The translations under genes and the position numbers were made by a program. A stretch of DNA of 64,000 nt from Pseudomonas sp. S35. GTDB lineage: Bacteria; Pseudomonadota; Gammaproteobacteria; Pseudomonadales; Pseudomonadaceae. Under the pieces are notes generated by a model. That model was given only the letters and a program-made list of their open reading frames with translations, was not told the origin of the DNA and did no database searches. The DNA lies in NCBI RefSeq assembly GCF_009866765.1, contig NZ_CP019431.1:1984001-2048000 (forward strand), read 5' to 3'. Positions 16,561 through 26,135 of the stretch are shown one piece after another. Position 1 is the stretch's first letter, and every line of letters starts with the position of its first letter.

Positions 16561-17976
16561 CTAGATCAGCGTCTCTATACGCAAGGAGTTGGTCGAACCC
16601 GGCTGCCCAAACGGCACCCCGGCGGTAATCACCAGCGTATCGCCGCGCTGCGCCATGCCCTGAGCCTGGGCAATCTCCAGTGCGGTGGAACACACCTCAT
16701 CCACTTGGCGCAGTCGATCATTGACCACCGAATGCACGCCCCACGCCACGCTCAGGCGGCGTGCCGTGGACAGGTTTGGCGTGAGGTTGAGGATCGGTGC
16801 CACCGGCCGTTCCCGGGCGGCGCGCAGGCTGGAGCTACCGGATTCGCTGTAGTTCACCAGCACCGCCACTGGCAGGATGTTGCTGATGCGACGGATCGCG
16901 CAACTGATCGCGTCCGACACCGTGGCATCGGCCTTGGGCCGGCTGACGTCCAGCTGCGCCTGGTAATCCGGGCCGCCTTCCACTTGGCGAATGATCTTGC
17001 TCATCATCTGCACGGCTTCCAGCGGGTACTCGCCCGATGCGGTTTCCGCCGACAGCATCACCGCGTCCGCGCCTTCGGCCACGGCATTGGCAACATCCGT
17101 CACCTCGGCACGGGTCGGCGCCGGTGAGAAACGCATGGATTCGAGCATCTGCGTGGCCACCACCACCGGTTTACCCAGCTGGCGGCAGGTGCTGATGATG
17201 TCTTTCTGGATCTGCGGCACGCTCTCGGCCGGCACTTCCACGCCTAGGTCGCCCCTGGCCACCATGATTGCATCACTCAGTTCGGCGATTTCCCGCAGGC
17301 GCTGCACGGCGGAGGGCTTCTCGATCTTGGCCATCAGAAAGGCCTTGTCGCCAATCAACTCACGGGCTTCGCGGATGTCTTCCGGGCGTTGCACGAACGA
17401 CAGCGCCACCCAGTCCACGCCCAGCTCCAGGCCGAAGCTCAGGTCGAGGCGGTCCTTGGCGGTCAGTGGGCTCAACTCCAACAAGGCTTGTGGCACGTTC
17501 ACGCCTTTGCGGTCGGACAATTCGCCGCCGTTGAGCACGGTGGTGTCGATGGCATCGGCGTGCTTGGTGATAACCCGCAGGCGCAGCTTGCCGTCGTCCA
17601 GCAGCAGGTCCATGCCCGGTTCAAGCGCCTCGATGATTTCCGGGTGGGGCAGGTTGACCCGGCGTTGATCGCCCGGGGTTTCGTCCAGGTCCAGGCGCAA
17701 GGCCTGGCCGCGTACCAGTTGCACCTTGCCCTCGGCGAAGCGCCCGACCCGCAGTTTTGGCCCTTGCAGGTCCATCAGGATGCCCAGTGGGTAATTGAGT
17801 TGGCGCTCCACCTGGCGAATCCACTGGTAGCGCTGGGCGTGATCGGCATGGTCGCCGTGGCTGAAGTTGAGGCGGAAGATGTTCACCCCGGCTTCCACCA
17901 GCTCGCGGATGTCATCGATCCCGTCGGTGGCCGGGCCCAGGGTGGCGAGGATTTTGACCTTCTTGTCAGGCGTCAT
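16561..17976 (-). CDS. pykA: Pyruvate kinase
   Basis: 471 residues from ATG at 17976 (MTPDKKVKILATLGPA). Pyruvate kinase converts phosphoenolpyruvate and ADP to pyruvate and ATP. Visible signatures are FRLNFSHGDHADH, MDLQGPKLRVG, the active-site segment MAKIEKPSAVQRL with the catalytic Lys, and MVARGDLGVEVP. It overlaps the glycerate kinase gene by 11 bp and is the last gene of the gcl operon, where it completes the glyoxylate-glycerate-PEP-pyruvate route. It is thus the catabolic, substrate-controlled isozyme of this locus. Confidence 0.96.
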   Translation of the reverse strand: MTPDKKVKILATLGPATDGIDDIRELVEAGVNIFRLNFSHGDHADHAQRYQWIRQVERQLNYPLGILMDLQGPKLRVGRFAEGKVQLVRGQALRLDLDETPGDQRRVNLPHPEIIEALEPGMDLLLDDGKLRLRVITKHADAIDTTVLNGGELSDRKGVNVPQALLELSPLTAKDRLDLSFGLELGVDWVALSFVQRPEDIREARELIGDKAFLMAKIEKPSAVQRLREIAELSDAIMVARGDLGVEVPAESVPQIQKDIISTCRQLGKPVVVATQMLESMRFSPAPTRAEVTDVANAVAEGADAVMLSAETASGEYPLEAVQMMSKIIRQVEGGPDYQAQLDVSRPKADATVSDAISCAIRRISNILPVAVLVNYSESGSSSLRAARERPVAPILNLTPNLSTARRLSVAWGVHSVVNDRLRQVDEVCSTALEIAQAQGMAQRGDTLVITAGVPFGQPGSTNSLRIETLI

Positions 17977-19246
17977 GTTTGGCAGTCTCAAGGATCAGAA
18001 TGGCGCGGAAGTCGTTGACGTTGGTGCGGGTTGGCTCGGTGACGATCAAGCCGTCGAGCGCCGCGAAATAGCCGTAGCCGTTGTTGTTGTCCAGCTCATC
18101 GCTGGCGCTCAGGCCCAAGGCTTCGGCGCGCCGGTAACTGCAGGGCGTCATGATCGCGCCGGCGTTGTCTTCCGAGCCGTCGATGCCGTCGGTGTCGCCG
18201 GCCAGGGCATACACGCCGGGCAGGCCTTTGAGGCTGTCGGTCAGGCTGAGCAGGAACTCCGCGTTGCGCCCGCCACGGCCATTGCCGCGCACGGTGACGG
18301 TGGTCTCACCGCCGGACAGGATCACGCACGGCGCCGCCAACGGCTGGCCGTGCTGCACGATCTGCCGGGCAATGCCGGCGTGCACCTTGGCCACGTCCCG
18401 CGCTTCGCCTTCCAGGTCGCCGAGGATCAGCGGGCTGAAGCCGGCCTGGCGTACTTTCACGGCCACCGCTTCCAGGGATTGCTGGGGGCGGGCGATCAAC
18501 TGGAAGTGGCTGCGGGCGAGGATCGGGTCGCCAGGCTTGACGGTTTCCGAGGCCGGGTTTTGCAGCCAGCTGCGCACGGCGGCGGGCGCGTCGATCCCGT
18601 AGCGCTTGAGGATCGCCAGCGCCTGTTGCGAGGTGCTCGGGTCGCCGACGGTAGGGCCGGAGGCAATCACCGAGGCCTGGTCGCCCGGCACATCGGAAAT
18701 CGCATAGGTGTACACCGTTGCCGGCCACGCGGCCTTGGCCAGCCGGCCACCCTTGATGGCCGAGAGGTGCTTGCGCACGCAGTTCATCTCGCCAATGGTC
18801 GCGCCAGATTTGAGCAGTGCCTTGTTGATGGTTTGTTTGTCCGCCAGGGTGATGCCTTCGGCCGGCAGGGCCAGCAACGCAGAGCCGCCGCCGGAGAGCA
18901 GGAAGATCACGCGGTCGTCTTCGCCCAGGTTGCTGATCAATTCCAGCACGCGCTTGGCCACGGCCAGGCCGGCGGCATCGGGGACGGGGTGGGCGGCTTC
19001 GACTACTTCGATTTTTTTGCACGGTGCGCCATGGCCGTAGCGGGTGACCACCAGGCCAGTGACATCGCCCTGCCAGCAGTTCTCGACGACGAGCGCCATG
19101 GCAGCAGCGGCCTTGCCGGCGCCGATCACGATCACACGGCCACTGCGGTCGGCGGGCAGGAAGGGTTCAAGGACTTGCCGGGGGTGGGCGGCGTCGATGG
19201 CTGTGGCAAACAGCTCGCGAAGCAGGTGTTGCGGATCGACCGACAT
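17966..19246 (-). CDS. ttuD: Glycerate kinase (TtuD/GckA, MOFRL family)
   Basis: 426 residues. The N-terminal glycerate kinase domain has VIGAGKAAAAMA and VVEAAHPVPDAAGL, with LSGGGSALL; the C-terminal MOFRL domain has LSGGETTVTVRGNGRGGRNAEF. Homologues were first called hydroxypyruvate reductase but act as glycerate 2-kinases. In this operon it phosphorylates the glycerate made by GlxR to 2-phosphoglycerate. Its stop lies inside pykA, giving an 11-bp overlap. A REP doublet separates it from glxR. Confidence 0.93.
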   Translation of the reverse strand: MSVDPQHLLRELFATAIDAAHPRQVLEPFLPADRSGRVIVIGAGKAAAAMALVVENCWQGDVTGLVVTRYGHGAPCKKIEVVEAAHPVPDAAGLAVAKRVLELISNLGEDDRVIFLLSGGGSALLALPAEGITLADKQTINKALLKSGATIGEMNCVRKHLSAIKGGRLAKAAWPATVYTYAISDVPGDQASVIASGPTVGDPSTSQQALAILKRYGIDAPAAVRSWLQNPASETVKPGDPILARSHFQLIARPQQSLEAVAVKVRQAGFSPLILGDLEGEARDVAKVHAGIARQIVQHGQPLAAPCVILSGGETTVTVRGNGRGGRNAEFLLSLTDSLKGLPGVYALAGDTDGIDGSEDNAGAIMTPCSYRRAEALGLSASDELDNNNGYGYFAALDGLIVTEPTRTNVNDFRAILILETAKHDA

Positions 19247-19312
19247 AAGCGGGCTCCCGGGGGATTTTTGTTATTAGAGGTGCAGCAATTTCAGATTTGG
19301 AATGGGGCCACA

Positions 19313-19401
19313 TGTGGGAGGGGGCTTGCCCCGATAGTGGTGTGTCAGATGTAGATGATTGGGCTGAAACACTGCCATCGGGGGCAAGCCCCCTCCCGCA
19401 C
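19313..19401. repeat. REP inverted doublet between glxR and ttuD
   Basis: Left hairpin GTGGGAGGGGGCTTGCCCCGATAG and right hairpin ATCGGGGGCAAGCCCCCTCCC in opposite orientation, about 40 bp apart. It lies inside the operon, so it could protect the upstream glxR-hyi-gcl mRNA end or lower expression of ttuD-pykA. Confidence 0.8.
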
Positions 19402-19424
19402 TTGGTCGCATTTCAATTCAAGGG

Positions 19425-20315
19425 TTACTTATCGCGAATCGAGAAATTCGCCATATGCTCCAGGCCCTTGATCAGCGCCGAATGGTCCCAGTTGCCGCCA
19501 CCCAGCGCGGTGCAGGTGCTGAATACCTGTTGGGTGCCGGCGGTGTTCGGCAGGTTGATCCCCAGCTCCTTGGCGCCGGCCAGGGCCAGGTTCAGGTCTT
19601 TCTGGTGCAGGTTGATGCGAAAGCCTGGATCGAAGGTGCCCTTGATCATGCGCTCGCCGTGCACTTCGAGGATCTTCGACGAGGCAAAGCCCCCCATCAG
19701 TGCTTCACGCACCTTGGCTGGGTCGGCGCCGTTTTTCGAGGCGAACAGCAGCGCTTCGGCCACTGCCTGGATGTTCAGCGCAACGATGATCTGGTTGGCG
19801 ACTTTGGCCGTCTGGCCATCGCCATTGCCGCCCACCAACGTGATGTTCTTACCCATGCTCTGGAACAGCGCCAGGGCGCGCTCGAAGGTGTGCGGCTCGC
19901 CACCGATCATGATGCTCAAGGTGCCGGCCTTGGCGCCAACTTCACCACCGGACACCGGTGCATCGAGGTACTGCGCGCCGGTCTCGTTGATCTTCGCCGC
20001 AAACGCCTTGGTGGCGGTGGGCGAGATCGAGCTCATGTCGATCACCACCTTGTTCGGCGAGAGGCCAGCGGCCACGCCGTCGGCGCGGAACAGCACGTCT
20101 TCGACCTGCGGGGTGTCGGGCACCATCACGATGATGAACTCGGCTTCCTGGGCCACCTGCTGCGGGTTGGCCAAGGCCACGGCGCCGGCGCTGATCAGTT
20201 CAGCCGGTGCCTTGCCGTGGTGTTCGGAGAGGAACAGTTGGTGGCCTGCTTTCTGCAGGTTCGCGGCCATAGGTTGCCCCATGATGCCGGTGCCGATAAA
20301 TCCGATTTTAGCCAT
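19425..20315 (-). CDS. glxR: Tartronate semialdehyde reductase (2-hydroxy-3-oxopropionate reductase)
   Basis: 296 residues, 3-hydroxyisobutyrate dehydrogenase family. The NAD(P)-binding motif is GFIGTGIMGQPMA at residues 5-17; substrate loop DAPVSGGEVGAKAGTL and catalytic Lys in GDGQTAKVANQ follow. It reduces tartronate semialdehyde, the product of Gcl (or via Hyi), to glycerate. It sits third in gcl-hyi-glxR-ttuD-pykA. Confidence 0.95.
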   Translation of the reverse strand: MAKIGFIGTGIMGQPMAANLQKAGHQLFLSEHHGKAPAELISAGAVALANPQQVAQEAEFIIVMVPDTPQVEDVLFRADGVAAGLSPNKVVIDMSSISPTATKAFAAKINETGAQYLDAPVSGGEVGAKAGTLSIMIGGEPHTFERALALFQSMGKNITLVGGNGDGQTAKVANQIIVALNIQAVAEALLFASKNGADPAKVREALMGGFASSKILEVHGERMIKGTFDPGFRINLHQKDLNLALAGAKELGINLPNTAGTQQVFSTCTALGGGNWDHSALIKGLEHMANFSIRDK

Positions 20316-20333
20316 GATGAAATCCTCTTCTTA

Positions 20334-20359
20334 TGTGGGAGGGGTTGCCCCCTCCCACA
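20334..20359. repeat. Single REP hairpin between hyi and glxR
   Basis: TGTGGGAGGGG / CCCCTCCCACA arms around TTGC, 18 bp before the glxR start and 19 bp after the hyi stop. Confidence 0.7.
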
Positions 20360-20378
20360 GGGTTTTGTGTGGTGTCTG

Positions 20379-21161
20379 TCAGATGGCGTTATGGGTTTTA
20401 AGCCAACCCAGGCCCGCTTCGGTGGTGGTCAACGGCTTGTACTCACAGCCGACCCAACCCTGGTAACCGATGCGGTCCAGATGCTCGAACAGGAAGCGAT
20501 AGTTGATCTCGCCCGTGCCCGGCTCATTGCGCCCTGGGTTGTCCGCCAGTTGGATATGGTTGATCTCATCCAGGTGCGTGGCGATGGTGCGGGCCAGGTC
20601 GCCTTCCATGATTTGCATGTGGTAGATGTCGTATTGCAGGAACAGGTTGGCACTGCCCACCTGCTCGCGGATCGACAGTGCTTGTGCGGTGTTGTTCAGG
20701 TAGAAACCGGGGATGTCGCGGGTGTTGATCATCTCCATCACCAGCTTGATACCCGCTGCTTGCAACTTGTCGGCGGCGTACTTGAGGTTGGCGACGAAGG
20801 TCTTTTCCAGGGTTTCATCATCCACGCTGGTCGGACGAATCCCGGCCAGGCAGTTGATCTGGGTATTGCCCAGCACCTGGGCGTAGGCGATGGCCAGCTT
20901 GACCCCGGCACGGAACTCCTCGACCCGGTCCGGGTGGCACGCCAAGCCGCGCTCGCCCTTGGCCCAGTCGCCGGCCGGCAGGTTGAACAACACCTGGGTC
21001 AGACCATTGGCGTCGAGGTGTGCCTTGATGTCAGCCGAGCTGAATTCGTAGGGGAACAGGTACTCGACACCTTCAAAACCCGCGTCGGCGGCCGCTTTGA
21101 AACGGGCAAGGAAGTCCTGTTCGGTAAACAGCATGGACAGGTTGGCGGCAAAGCGCGGCAT
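20379..21161 (-). CDS. hyi: Hydroxypyruvate isomerase
   Basis: 260 residues from ATG at 21161 (MPRFAANLSMLFTEQDFLAR), with GGAG upstream. A TIM-barrel sugar-phosphate isomerase family protein. Characteristic segments are GFEGVEYLFPYEF, LVMEMINTRDIPGFYLN with a metal-site Glu, and QYDIYHMQIMEGD with Asp and His ligands. It interconverts hydroxypyruvate and tartronate semialdehyde. It starts 10 bases after the gcl stop. Confidence 0.95.
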   Translation of the reverse strand: MPRFAANLSMLFTEQDFLARFKAAADAGFEGVEYLFPYEFSSADIKAHLDANGLTQVLFNLPAGDWAKGERGLACHPDRVEEFRAGVKLAIAYAQVLGNTQINCLAGIRPTSVDDETLEKTFVANLKYAADKLQAAGIKLVMEMINTRDIPGFYLNNTAQALSIREQVGSANLFLQYDIYHMQIMEGDLARTIATHLDEINHIQLADNPGRNEPGTGEINYRFLFEHLDRIGYQGWVGCEYKPLTTTEAGLGWLKTHNAI

Positions 21162-21171
21162 AGGGTTCTCC

Positions 21172-22947
21172 TTAATCGAGCAGGGAAATGGCAGTCGGCG
21201 CATCGTTGCCGACCAGTGCCAGGTCTTCGAATTCGTTGACGGCGTTGATTTCGGTGCCCATGGAAATATTGGTCACGCGCTCCAGAATAATCTCAACGAT
21301 CACCGGCACCTTGAATTCTTCGATCATTTCCTGGGCCTTGCGCAGCGCCGGCTGGATCTGACTTGGCTCGAACACGCGCAAGGCCTTGCAACCCAGGCCT
21401 TCGGCGACTGCCACGTGGTCCACGCCATAGCCGTTGAGTTCCGGGGCGTTGAGGTTGTCGAAAGACAGCTGTACGCAGTAATCCATTTCAAACCCGCGCT
21501 GGGCCTGGCGGATCAGCCCCAGGTAGGAATTGTTCACCACCACGTGGATGTACGGCAGCTTGAACTGCGCGCCCACCGCCAGCTCCTCGATCATGAACTG
21601 GAAGTCATAGTCGCCGGACAACGCGACCACCTTGCGGCTCGGGTCGGCCTTGACCACGCCGAGCGCGGCAGGAATGGTCCAACCCAACGGGCCGGCCTGG
21701 CCGCAGTTGATCCAGTGGCGTGGCTTGTACACATGCAGGAACTGCGCGCCGGCAATCTGCGACAGGCCGATGGTGCTGACGTAGCAGGTGTCTTTGCCGA
21801 ACACTTGGTTCATCTCTTCGTACACGCGCTGCGGCTTGACCGGCACGTTATCGAAGTGGGTCTTGCGGTGCAGGGTGGCCTTGCGCTGCTGGCAGTCATG
21901 CAGCCAGGCGCTGCGGTCCTTGAGCTTGCCGGCGGCTTTCCACTCGCGGGCCACTTCGATGAACATCGTCAGTGCCGCACCGGCGTCGGACACGATGCCC
22001 AGGTCCGGCGTGAACACGCGGCCAATCTGGGTCGGCTCGATGTCGACGTGGATGAACTTGCGGCCTTCGGTGTAGACCTCCACTGAACCGGTGTGGCGGT
22101 TGGCCCAGCGATTGCCGATGCCCAGCACCACGTCCGACTTGAGCATCGTCGCGTTGCCATAACGGTGTGAGGTTTGCAGGCCGACCATGCCCACCATCAG
22201 CGGGTGATCGTCGGCGATGGTGCCCCAGCCCATGAGGGTCGGGATGACCGGAATGCCGGTGAGCTCGGCGAACTCCACCAGCAGTTCACTGGCATCGGCG
22301 TTGATCACGCCGCCGCCGCTGACCAACAGCGGGCGCTCAGCCTGGTCGAGCAGGGCCAGGGCCTTCTCTACCTGGATGCGTGTCGCCAATGGCTTGGCCA
22401 GGGGCAGCGGCTGGTAGGCGTCGATGTCGAATTCGATCTCGGCCATCTGCACGTCGAACGGCAGGTCGATCAGCACCGGGCCTGGGCGGCCGGAGCGCAT
22501 TTCATAGAAGGCTTTCTGGAACGCGTAGGGCACTTGGCCGGGTTCCAGAACGGTGGTCGCCCACTTGGTCACCGGCTTGACGATGCTGGTGATGTCGACG
22601 GCCTGGAAGTCTTCCTTGTGCATCCGTGCACGAGGGGCTTGGCCGGTGATGCACAGGATCGGGATCGAGTCGGCCGAGGCGCTGTACAGGCCGGTGACCA
22701 TGTCGGTGCCCGCCGGGCCCGAGGTGCCGATGCACACGCCGATATTGCCGGCCTTGGTGCGGGTGTAGCCCTCGGCCATGTGCGAGGCGCCCTCAACGTG
22801 GCGAGCAAGGACGTGATCGATGCCGCCCACCTTCTGCAAGGCTGAGTACAGCGGGTTGATCGCGGCGCCTGGGATGCCGAAGGCGGTGTCCACGCCTTCA
22901 CGGCGCATGACGAGGACGGCGGCTTCGATTGCTCTCATTTTGCTCAT
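21172..22947 (-). CDS. gcl: Glyoxylate carboligase
   Basis: 591 residues from ATG at 22947 ([18 protein letters not shown]). A thiamine diphosphate enzyme that condenses two glyoxylates to tartronate semialdehyde and CO2. The N-terminal PYR domain has [15 protein letters not shown], where Gcl carries Val/Ile instead of the usual catalytic Glu; the C-terminal PP domain has [17 protein letters not shown], the ThDP motif. It is the first gene of gcl-hyi-glxR-ttuD-pykA, which channels glyoxylate (from purine or glycolate breakdown) to pyruvate. Its upstream region has two copies of TTGTATACAA. Confidence 0.96.
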   Translation of the reverse strand: MSKMRAIEAAVLVMRREGVDTAFGIPGAAINPLYSALQKVGGIDHVLARHVEGASHMAEGYTRTKAGNIGVCIGTSGPAGTDMVTGLYSASADSIPILCITGQAPRARMHKEDFQAVDITSIVKPVTKWATTVLEPGQVPYAFQKAFYEMRSGRPGPVLIDLPFDVQMAEIEFDIDAYQPLPLAKPLATRIQVEKALALLDQAERPLLVSGGGVINADASELLVEFAELTGIPVIPTLMGWGTIADDHPLMVGMVGLQTSHRYGNATMLKSDVVLGIGNRWANRHTGSVEVYTEGRKFIHVDIEPTQIGRVFTPDLGIVSDAGAALTMFIEVAREWKAAGKLKDRSAWLHDCQQRKATLHRKTHFDNVPVKPQRVYEEMNQVFGKDTCYVSTIGLSQIAGAQFLHVYKPRHWINCGQAGPLGWTIPAALGVVKADPSRKVVALSGDYDFQFMIEELAVGAQFKLPYIHVVVNNSYLGLIRQAQRGFEMDYCVQLSFDNLNAPELNGYGVDHVAVAEGLGCKALRVFEPSQIQPALRKAQEMIEEFKVPVIVEIILERVTNISMGTEINAVNEFEDLALVGNDAPTAISLLD

Positions 22948-22973
22948 GTTTTGGTGCCTCTTGCGTTTTGTAA

Positions 22974-22983
22974 TTGTATACAA
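22974..22983. promoter_or_regulatory. Operator candidate TTGTATACAA, gcl-proximal copy
   Basis: Perfect 10-bp palindrome 27 bp before the gcl start. An identical copy lies 139 bp away in the same divergent gap. The form is usual for GntR-type repressors; the binding protein is not identified here. Confidence 0.65.
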
Positions 22984-23112
22984 GTGGTGTCTGGCCAAAG
23001 TGTATTCACGGCGAGCAGGGCAGGTCAATGGATTTTCTTCATCGGCCCTGGCGTTCGTCGGAAGGCGTTTTTAGCTGACTTTTTCGACGTGTGGAGTGTT
23101 TGTGCGAAATTA

Positions 23113-23122
23113 TTGTATACAA
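23113..23122. promoter_or_regulatory. Operator candidate TTGTATACAA, second copy
   Basis: Perfect 10-bp palindrome flanked by AT-rich sequence, 92 bp before the GlcG/HbpS-like start. Placement between the divergent genes suggests joint repression of both. Confidence 0.65.
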
Positions 23123-23213
23123 AAACAAATGTCATTGTGTTCTATTTGTTTGATCGGGCATCTGATCAAACAGACCTCCACCGCTTTCCCAATAACAAAA
23201 GAAGGACGGCACC

Positions 23214-23654
23214 ATGAGCGCTTTAACCTTGAAACTCGCTACCCAACTGGCCAGCCAGGCCCTTGCCGCAGGCCGCACCATTGCGGCAGCACCGTTGACT
23301 ATTGCGGTACTCGACAGCGGTGGCCACTTGATCACCCTGCAGCGGGAAGACGGCGCGAGCCTGCTACGCCCGCAAATCGCCATCGGCAAGGCCTGGGGCG
23401 CGATTGCCCTGGGCAAGGGCTCGCGTTTGCTGGCGCTGGATGCGCAGCAACGGCCGGCGTTTATTGCAGCGTTGAACAGCCTGGGGCAGGGCAGCGTGGT
23501 GCCGGCACCGGGTGGGGTGTTGATTCGGGATCAGCAGGGTGTGGTGCTGGGGGCGATCGGGATCAGTGGGGATACGTCGGACATTGACGAGCAGTGTGCG
23601 ATCACGGCGATCGAGGGGGTGGGGTTGATGGCGGATGCCGGGGTGTCAGCTTGA
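23214..23654 (+). CDS. GlcG/HbpS family heme-binding-type protein
   Basis: 146 residues of the DUF336/HbpS-GlcG family. Visible features are the N-terminal helix TLKLATQLASQALAAGRT, the strand LTIAVLDSGGHLITLQREDGA, and GQGSVVPAPGGVLIRDQQG followed by GAIGISGDTSDIDEQCA, the usual C-terminal core. Relatives bind heme or corrinoid, or stand beside glycolate oxidase genes, but a defined reaction is not known. It is divergent from gcl with shared operator-like palindromes, so a role in glyoxylate or glycolate use is likely by position. No signal peptide. Confidence 0.85.
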   Translation: MSALTLKLATQLASQALAAGRTIAAAPLTIAVLDSGGHLITLQREDGASLLRPQIAIGKAWGAIALGKGSRLLALDAQQRPAFIAALNSLGQGSVVPAPGGVLIRDQQGVVLGAIGISGDTSDIDEQCAITAIEGVGLMADAGVSA

Positions 23655-23678
23655 TTTTTGGGTGACTGTAAGGGCCTC

Positions 23679-23698
23679 ATCGGGGGCTTGCCCCCGAT
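23679..23698. repeat. Single REP palindrome
   Basis: ATCGGGGG / CCCCCGAT arms around CTTG, in the gap between convergent genes. This is an intact version of the target occupied by the two mobile elements. Confidence 0.75.
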
Positions 23699-23716
23699 TC
23701 GCACAGGCGACTCGGT

Positions 23717-24325
23717 CTATCGGTCCGGCTCACACCCCTTGAGCACCAACCGAATAATCGTCTGCGCCGCCGCTTCATAATCCGCTTCATCCAGCTTGGC
23801 CTTGCCGGTCACCGCCGAGATCTGCCAGTCAAAATCCGCATAGGTCTGCGTCGCCGCCCAGATGCTGAACATCAGGTGATTGGGCTCAATGGCGGCAATC
23901 AGGCCGCGATCCACCCAGCTTTGGATGCATTGGATATTGTGCTTGGCCTGGGCATTGAGCTGTTCGATCTGCTCGGCACTCAGGTGCGGGGCGCCGTGCA
24001 TGATTTCGCTGGCGAACACCTTGGAGGCGAACGGCAGGTCGCGGGAGATACGGATTTTCGAACGGATGTAGTTGCTCAGCACCGCCGAAGGCTCGCCGTC
24101 CGGATTGAACGGCGTGGAAGCGGCCAGGATCGGCTCGATAATGCTTTCGAGTACCTCGCGGTAGAGGTTGTCCTTGGACTTGAAGTAGTAATAGACGTTG
24201 GGCTTGGGCAGCCCTGCCTTGGCGGCGATGTCGCTGGTTTTGGTCGCGGCGAAGCCCTTGTCGGCAAACTCCTCGCTCGCCGCCCGCAGGATTTTTTCTT
24301 TGTTGCGCTCGCGAATGCTGCTCAT
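23717..24325 (-). CDS. TetR/AcrR family regulator, RutR-like
   Basis: 202 residues from ATG at 24325 ([16 protein letters not shown]); the longer reading to 24364 has no ribosome site. The N-terminal DNA-binding domain has the helix-turn-helix [30 protein letters not shown] region (about residues 20-45). The C-terminal ligand domain resembles RutR/YcdC ([26 protein letters not shown]). RutR relatives sense uracil or thymine and govern pyrimidine or purine degradation, which would fit glyoxylate production from purines. It is convergent with the GlcG-like gene. Its target is not shown; the TTGTATACAA palindromes are short for a TetR protein. Confidence 0.85.
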   Translation of the reverse strand: MSSIRERNKEKILRAASEEFADKGFAATKTSDIAAKAGLPKPNVYYYFKSKDNLYREVLESIIEPILAASTPFNPDGEPSAVLSNYIRSKIRISRDLPFASKVFASEIMHGAPHLSAEQIEQLNAQAKHNIQCIQSWVDRGLIAAIEPNHLMFSIWAATQTYADFDWQISAVTGKAKLDEADYEAAAQTIIRLVLKGCEPDR

Positions 24326-24458
24326 AAACCAGGAGTTTCCTTGCCAATACCGGCGGTTGCGCATGGTAGCACCGGCTATCTGCGGGCCTCAACAATGTGC
24401 CCGCAAAGCCCGGCGCCGCGTTATGCTCGCGCCATCCCCCTTTAAGGAAGGCCGATTC

Positions 24459-25379
24459 ATGGCAGCAAGCAGCTTGTTGGTGTTGATCGACGATATCGCG
24501 GCGGTACTCGACGACGTCGCCCTGATGACAAAAATGGCCGCGAAGAAGACCTCCGGCGTGCTGGGCGATGACCTGGCGCTCAACGCCCAGCAGGTGTCCG
24601 GTGTGCGTGCCGAGCGGGAAATCCCGGTAGTGTGGGCCGTGGCCAAGGGCTCATTTGTCAATAAGCTGATCCTGGTGCCCACCGCACTGTTGATCAGCGC
24701 CTTTGCGCCGTGGGCGGTGACGCCGCTGTTGATGCTGGGTGGCGCCTACCTGTGTTTTGAAGGCTTCGAGAAGCTCGCCCATAAGTTCCTCCATAGCAAA
24801 GCTGAAGATCAGGCCGAGCACGCGCAGTTGGCCGACGCCGTAGCGGACCCGGCGACCGATCTGGTGGCGTTTGAAAAGGACAAGATCAAAGGTGCGATCC
24901 GCACCGACTTCATCCTCTCCGCCGAAATCATCGCCATCACCCTGGGCATTGTGGCCGACGCGCAGTTGACCCAGCAGGTCATCGTGCTGTCGGGCATCGC
25001 CATTGTCATGACCGTGGGCGTCTATGGGCTGGTGGCCGGCATCGTCAAGCTGGACGACCTGGGCCTGTGGCTCACCCAGAAGCCTGGCCAAGTGGCGCGC
25101 AGCATTGGCAGCGGCATCCTGAGTGCGGCGCCGTACATGATGAAAAGCTTGTCGGTGATCGGCACGGCGGCGATGTTCATGGTCGGCGGCGGCATCCTCA
25201 CCCACGGCGTGCCGGTGGTGCATCACTGGATTGAATCGGTGAGCCAGAGTGCGGGTGCAATTGCTTGGTTGATGCCGACCTTGCTGAATGCCGTGGCGGG
25301 GATTATCGCCGGGGCGCTGGTATTGATGATGGTGTCGCTGGTTCGCAAGGTATGGCAGCGCACTAAACGTCAGGCGTGA
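24459..25379 (+). CDS. DUF808 family inner-membrane protein
   Basis: 306 residues from ATG at 24459, with AAGGAAG 10 bases upstream. It starts [21 protein letters not shown] and contains [14 protein letters not shown], both typical of DUF808 (E. coli YedI). There are about six to seven membrane segments and a conserved soluble stretch ([23 protein letters not shown]). No activity is established for the family. It is divergent from the TetR gene with a 133-bp gap, so it may be that regulator's target. Confidence 0.85.
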   Translation: MAASSLLVLIDDIAAVLDDVALMTKMAAKKTSGVLGDDLALNAQQVSGVRAEREIPVVWAVAKGSFVNKLILVPTALLISAFAPWAVTPLLMLGGAYLCFEGFEKLAHKFLHSKAEDQAEHAQLADAVADPATDLVAFEKDKIKGAIRTDFILSAEIIAITLGIVADAQLTQQVIVLSGIAIVMTVGVYGLVAGIVKLDDLGLWLTQKPGQVARSIGSGILSAAPYMMKSLSVIGTAAMFMVGGGILTHGVPVVHHWIESVSQSAGAIAWLMPTLLNAVAGIIAGALVLMMVSLVRKVWQRTKRQA

Positions 25380-25443
25380 TGTTCGCAGTCACGCATGTGT
25401 GTTCAGGGCGCTATAAGGGCGTTCGGTCCGATCGTGGCGCAGG

Positions 25444-25959
25444 TTATCTCGGACCGGGTTGCAGCGCTGGATAGCCTTGTTCGGTGAAGCGTACAAGCAT
25501 GCTCGCTTCGGAGTTCCAAAGGTGCGTTTTGCCGTTGTTCGGAGTTGAAGAGTTGTGCGCTGATGGACTCTTAAAACCAGTGTCTATGCGGTCGTTGTTG
25601 GGCGTCGAAAAGGCATGTGGGGTGCTATTAATGTATTTAAGTACCCGAAGAGCATTGGCTGCGATTTTCGCACGGTCGTAGGGCGTGAGTTTATGCAGTT
25701 CATGCTGGGGAACGCCGCCCACTTTGATGAAAAACTCCCGGAGTTGAGTTTTAGTGAGCACGGAAGGCTTGGTGCTAGTGCCAAAAATCGAAGCAAAAAG
25801 GGGGTCTTCGTAGAAGTCGTGATGGCTACGATAGTCACCGGCGTCCCGGCCGGTGTTTTGGGTCGGGGGCGTTTGCTTTACTTCGTTCTGATGTGCGGAT
25901 GTAGTCGTCAGAACCTTTTCCACGTTTGGGTTCGTGACTGGAGCGCTGGATAAAAGCAT
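25444..25959 (-). CDS. Small hypothetical protein, AT-richer island
   Basis: 171 residues from ATG at 25959 (MLLSSAPVTNPNVEKV). Not recognised. The N-terminal ~60 residues are polar, rich in Thr, Asn, Gln and His, and look disordered; the middle (TKTQLREFFIKVGG to AANALRVLKYINS) is probably a small helical domain; the tail is Ser/Asn/Pro-rich. No signal peptide or membrane segment. Codon use is less GC-biased than all neighbours. No clear ribosome site precedes the ATG, while AGGAG stands about 115 bp upstream in front of an open stretch in another frame, so the 5' end may be misplaced or frameshifted. It could be a secreted accessory protein, but nothing supports a function. Confidence 0.55.
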   Translation of the reverse strand: MLLSSAPVTNPNVEKVLTTTSAHQNEVKQTPPTQNTGRDAGDYRSHHDFYEDPLFASIFGTSTKPSVLTKTQLREFFIKVGGVPQHELHKLTPYDRAKIAANALRVLKYINSTPHAFSTPNNDRIDTGFKSPSAHNSSTPNNGKTHLWNSEASMLVRFTEQGYPALQPGPR

Positions 25960-26135
25960 CTGTGTCGGCCTTTGAAATAAAGCGTCTGATGGGATGTTTT
26001 TGGGCAGGTGAGCGTCGGGTGCTCCCGGCCCTGACTGAACCTGAGAGGCACGCTCTTAATATTGAGTTTTCTCCTACGATAGTTCCCGGGCAATGTGCGC
26101 GCGTGCTGTGGGAGGTTGCTTGAGCATGTTGTACG

